A stretch of DNA of 24,685 nucleotides, taken from assembly GCA_905221605.1 (NCBI GenBank), contig CAJNDS010001283.1, forward strand, positions 1 through 24,685. The letters are read 5' to 3'. The notes beneath the pieces are model-generated. The model was not told the origin of the DNA. It did not search any database and saw nothing but the letters and a program-made list of their open reading frames with translations. The translations under genes were made by a program, and so were the position numbers. Positions 24,673 to 24,685 of this stretch are shown piece after piece (positions within the stretch are counted from its first letter, which is position 1; each line of letters begins with the position of its first letter). The DNA comes from Symbiodinium natans (taxonomy: Eukaryota > Sar > Dinophyceae > Suessiales > Symbiodiniaceae).

Positions 24673-24685
24673 GGGGGGGGGGGGG
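24673..24685. repeat. Homopolymer G run at window end
   Basis: Thirteen G close the window, so the true length is unknown. It may mark an assembly or sequencing limit. Confidence 0.85.

Noticed and set aside
1-24685. CRISPR array, bacterial operons, tRNA or rRNA genes
   Set aside because: Repeats are tandem without regular unique spacers, and I see no cloverleaf, rRNA core words, ribosome-binding sites or bacterial gene organisation.

Overview
The window looks like nuclear DNA of a eukaryote. Its commonest word is the seven-base telomere-type repeat TTTAGGG (CCCTAAA on the other strand), in more than forty separate internal tracts in both orientations. There is no bacterial gene density, no long open frame, no operon and no recognisable tRNA or rRNA. 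TTTAGGG is the telomere repeat of plants, many algae, dinoflagellates and coccidian apicomplexans. Heavy dispersal of it beside short exon-like segments suggests an alveolate (a dinoflagellate, or a coccidian such as Eimeria), but no recognisable protein family anchors this, so the assignment is inference.

Layout. (1) 1-7150: telomere-type tracts, microsatellites (TA, CA, CT, TCTCCCAG) and short spacers. Two small multi-exon plus-strand gene models can be assembled: the 3' end of one gene (593-1894) and a complete five-exon model (2711-3617). Exon-like open frames also lie at 5505-5552, 5911-6126 and 6769-7146. (2) 7150-18110: a satellite block of about 11 kb. It holds an AAT/AGT microsatellite, a degenerate GAGCTC-rich array in two parts, a segment present three times (11.54, 13.67 and 14.35 kb), a GTATGCACTT-like minisatellite, and an AT-rich higher-order array with a unit near 430 bp. 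Within that array six long foldbacks recur, each closed by a pair of GC-rich boxes that are inverted copies of each other. (3) 18110-24685: a small inverted-repeat element, a perfect 36-bp telomeric palindrome, then densely alternating G-strand and C-strand tracts with short GC-rich spacers. Two further plus-strand gene models (18401-20460 and 20489-about 23947) can be threaded through these spacers with consistent reading phase.

Main idea. In the right-hand 6 kb, telomere-type tracts switch orientation in 19 of 24 successive pairs in my hand tally. Most exon-like spacers have a CCCTAAA tract on the left and a TTTAGGG tract on the right, and the GT of the tract often is the candidate splice donor. 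Many introns would therefore begin with TTTAGGG repeats and end with CCCTAAA repeats, so their RNA ends could pair. The gene models are hypotheses: 25-40 codon open frames are common by chance, AG and GT are frequent, and no product is recognised. RNA evidence is needed to accept any of them.
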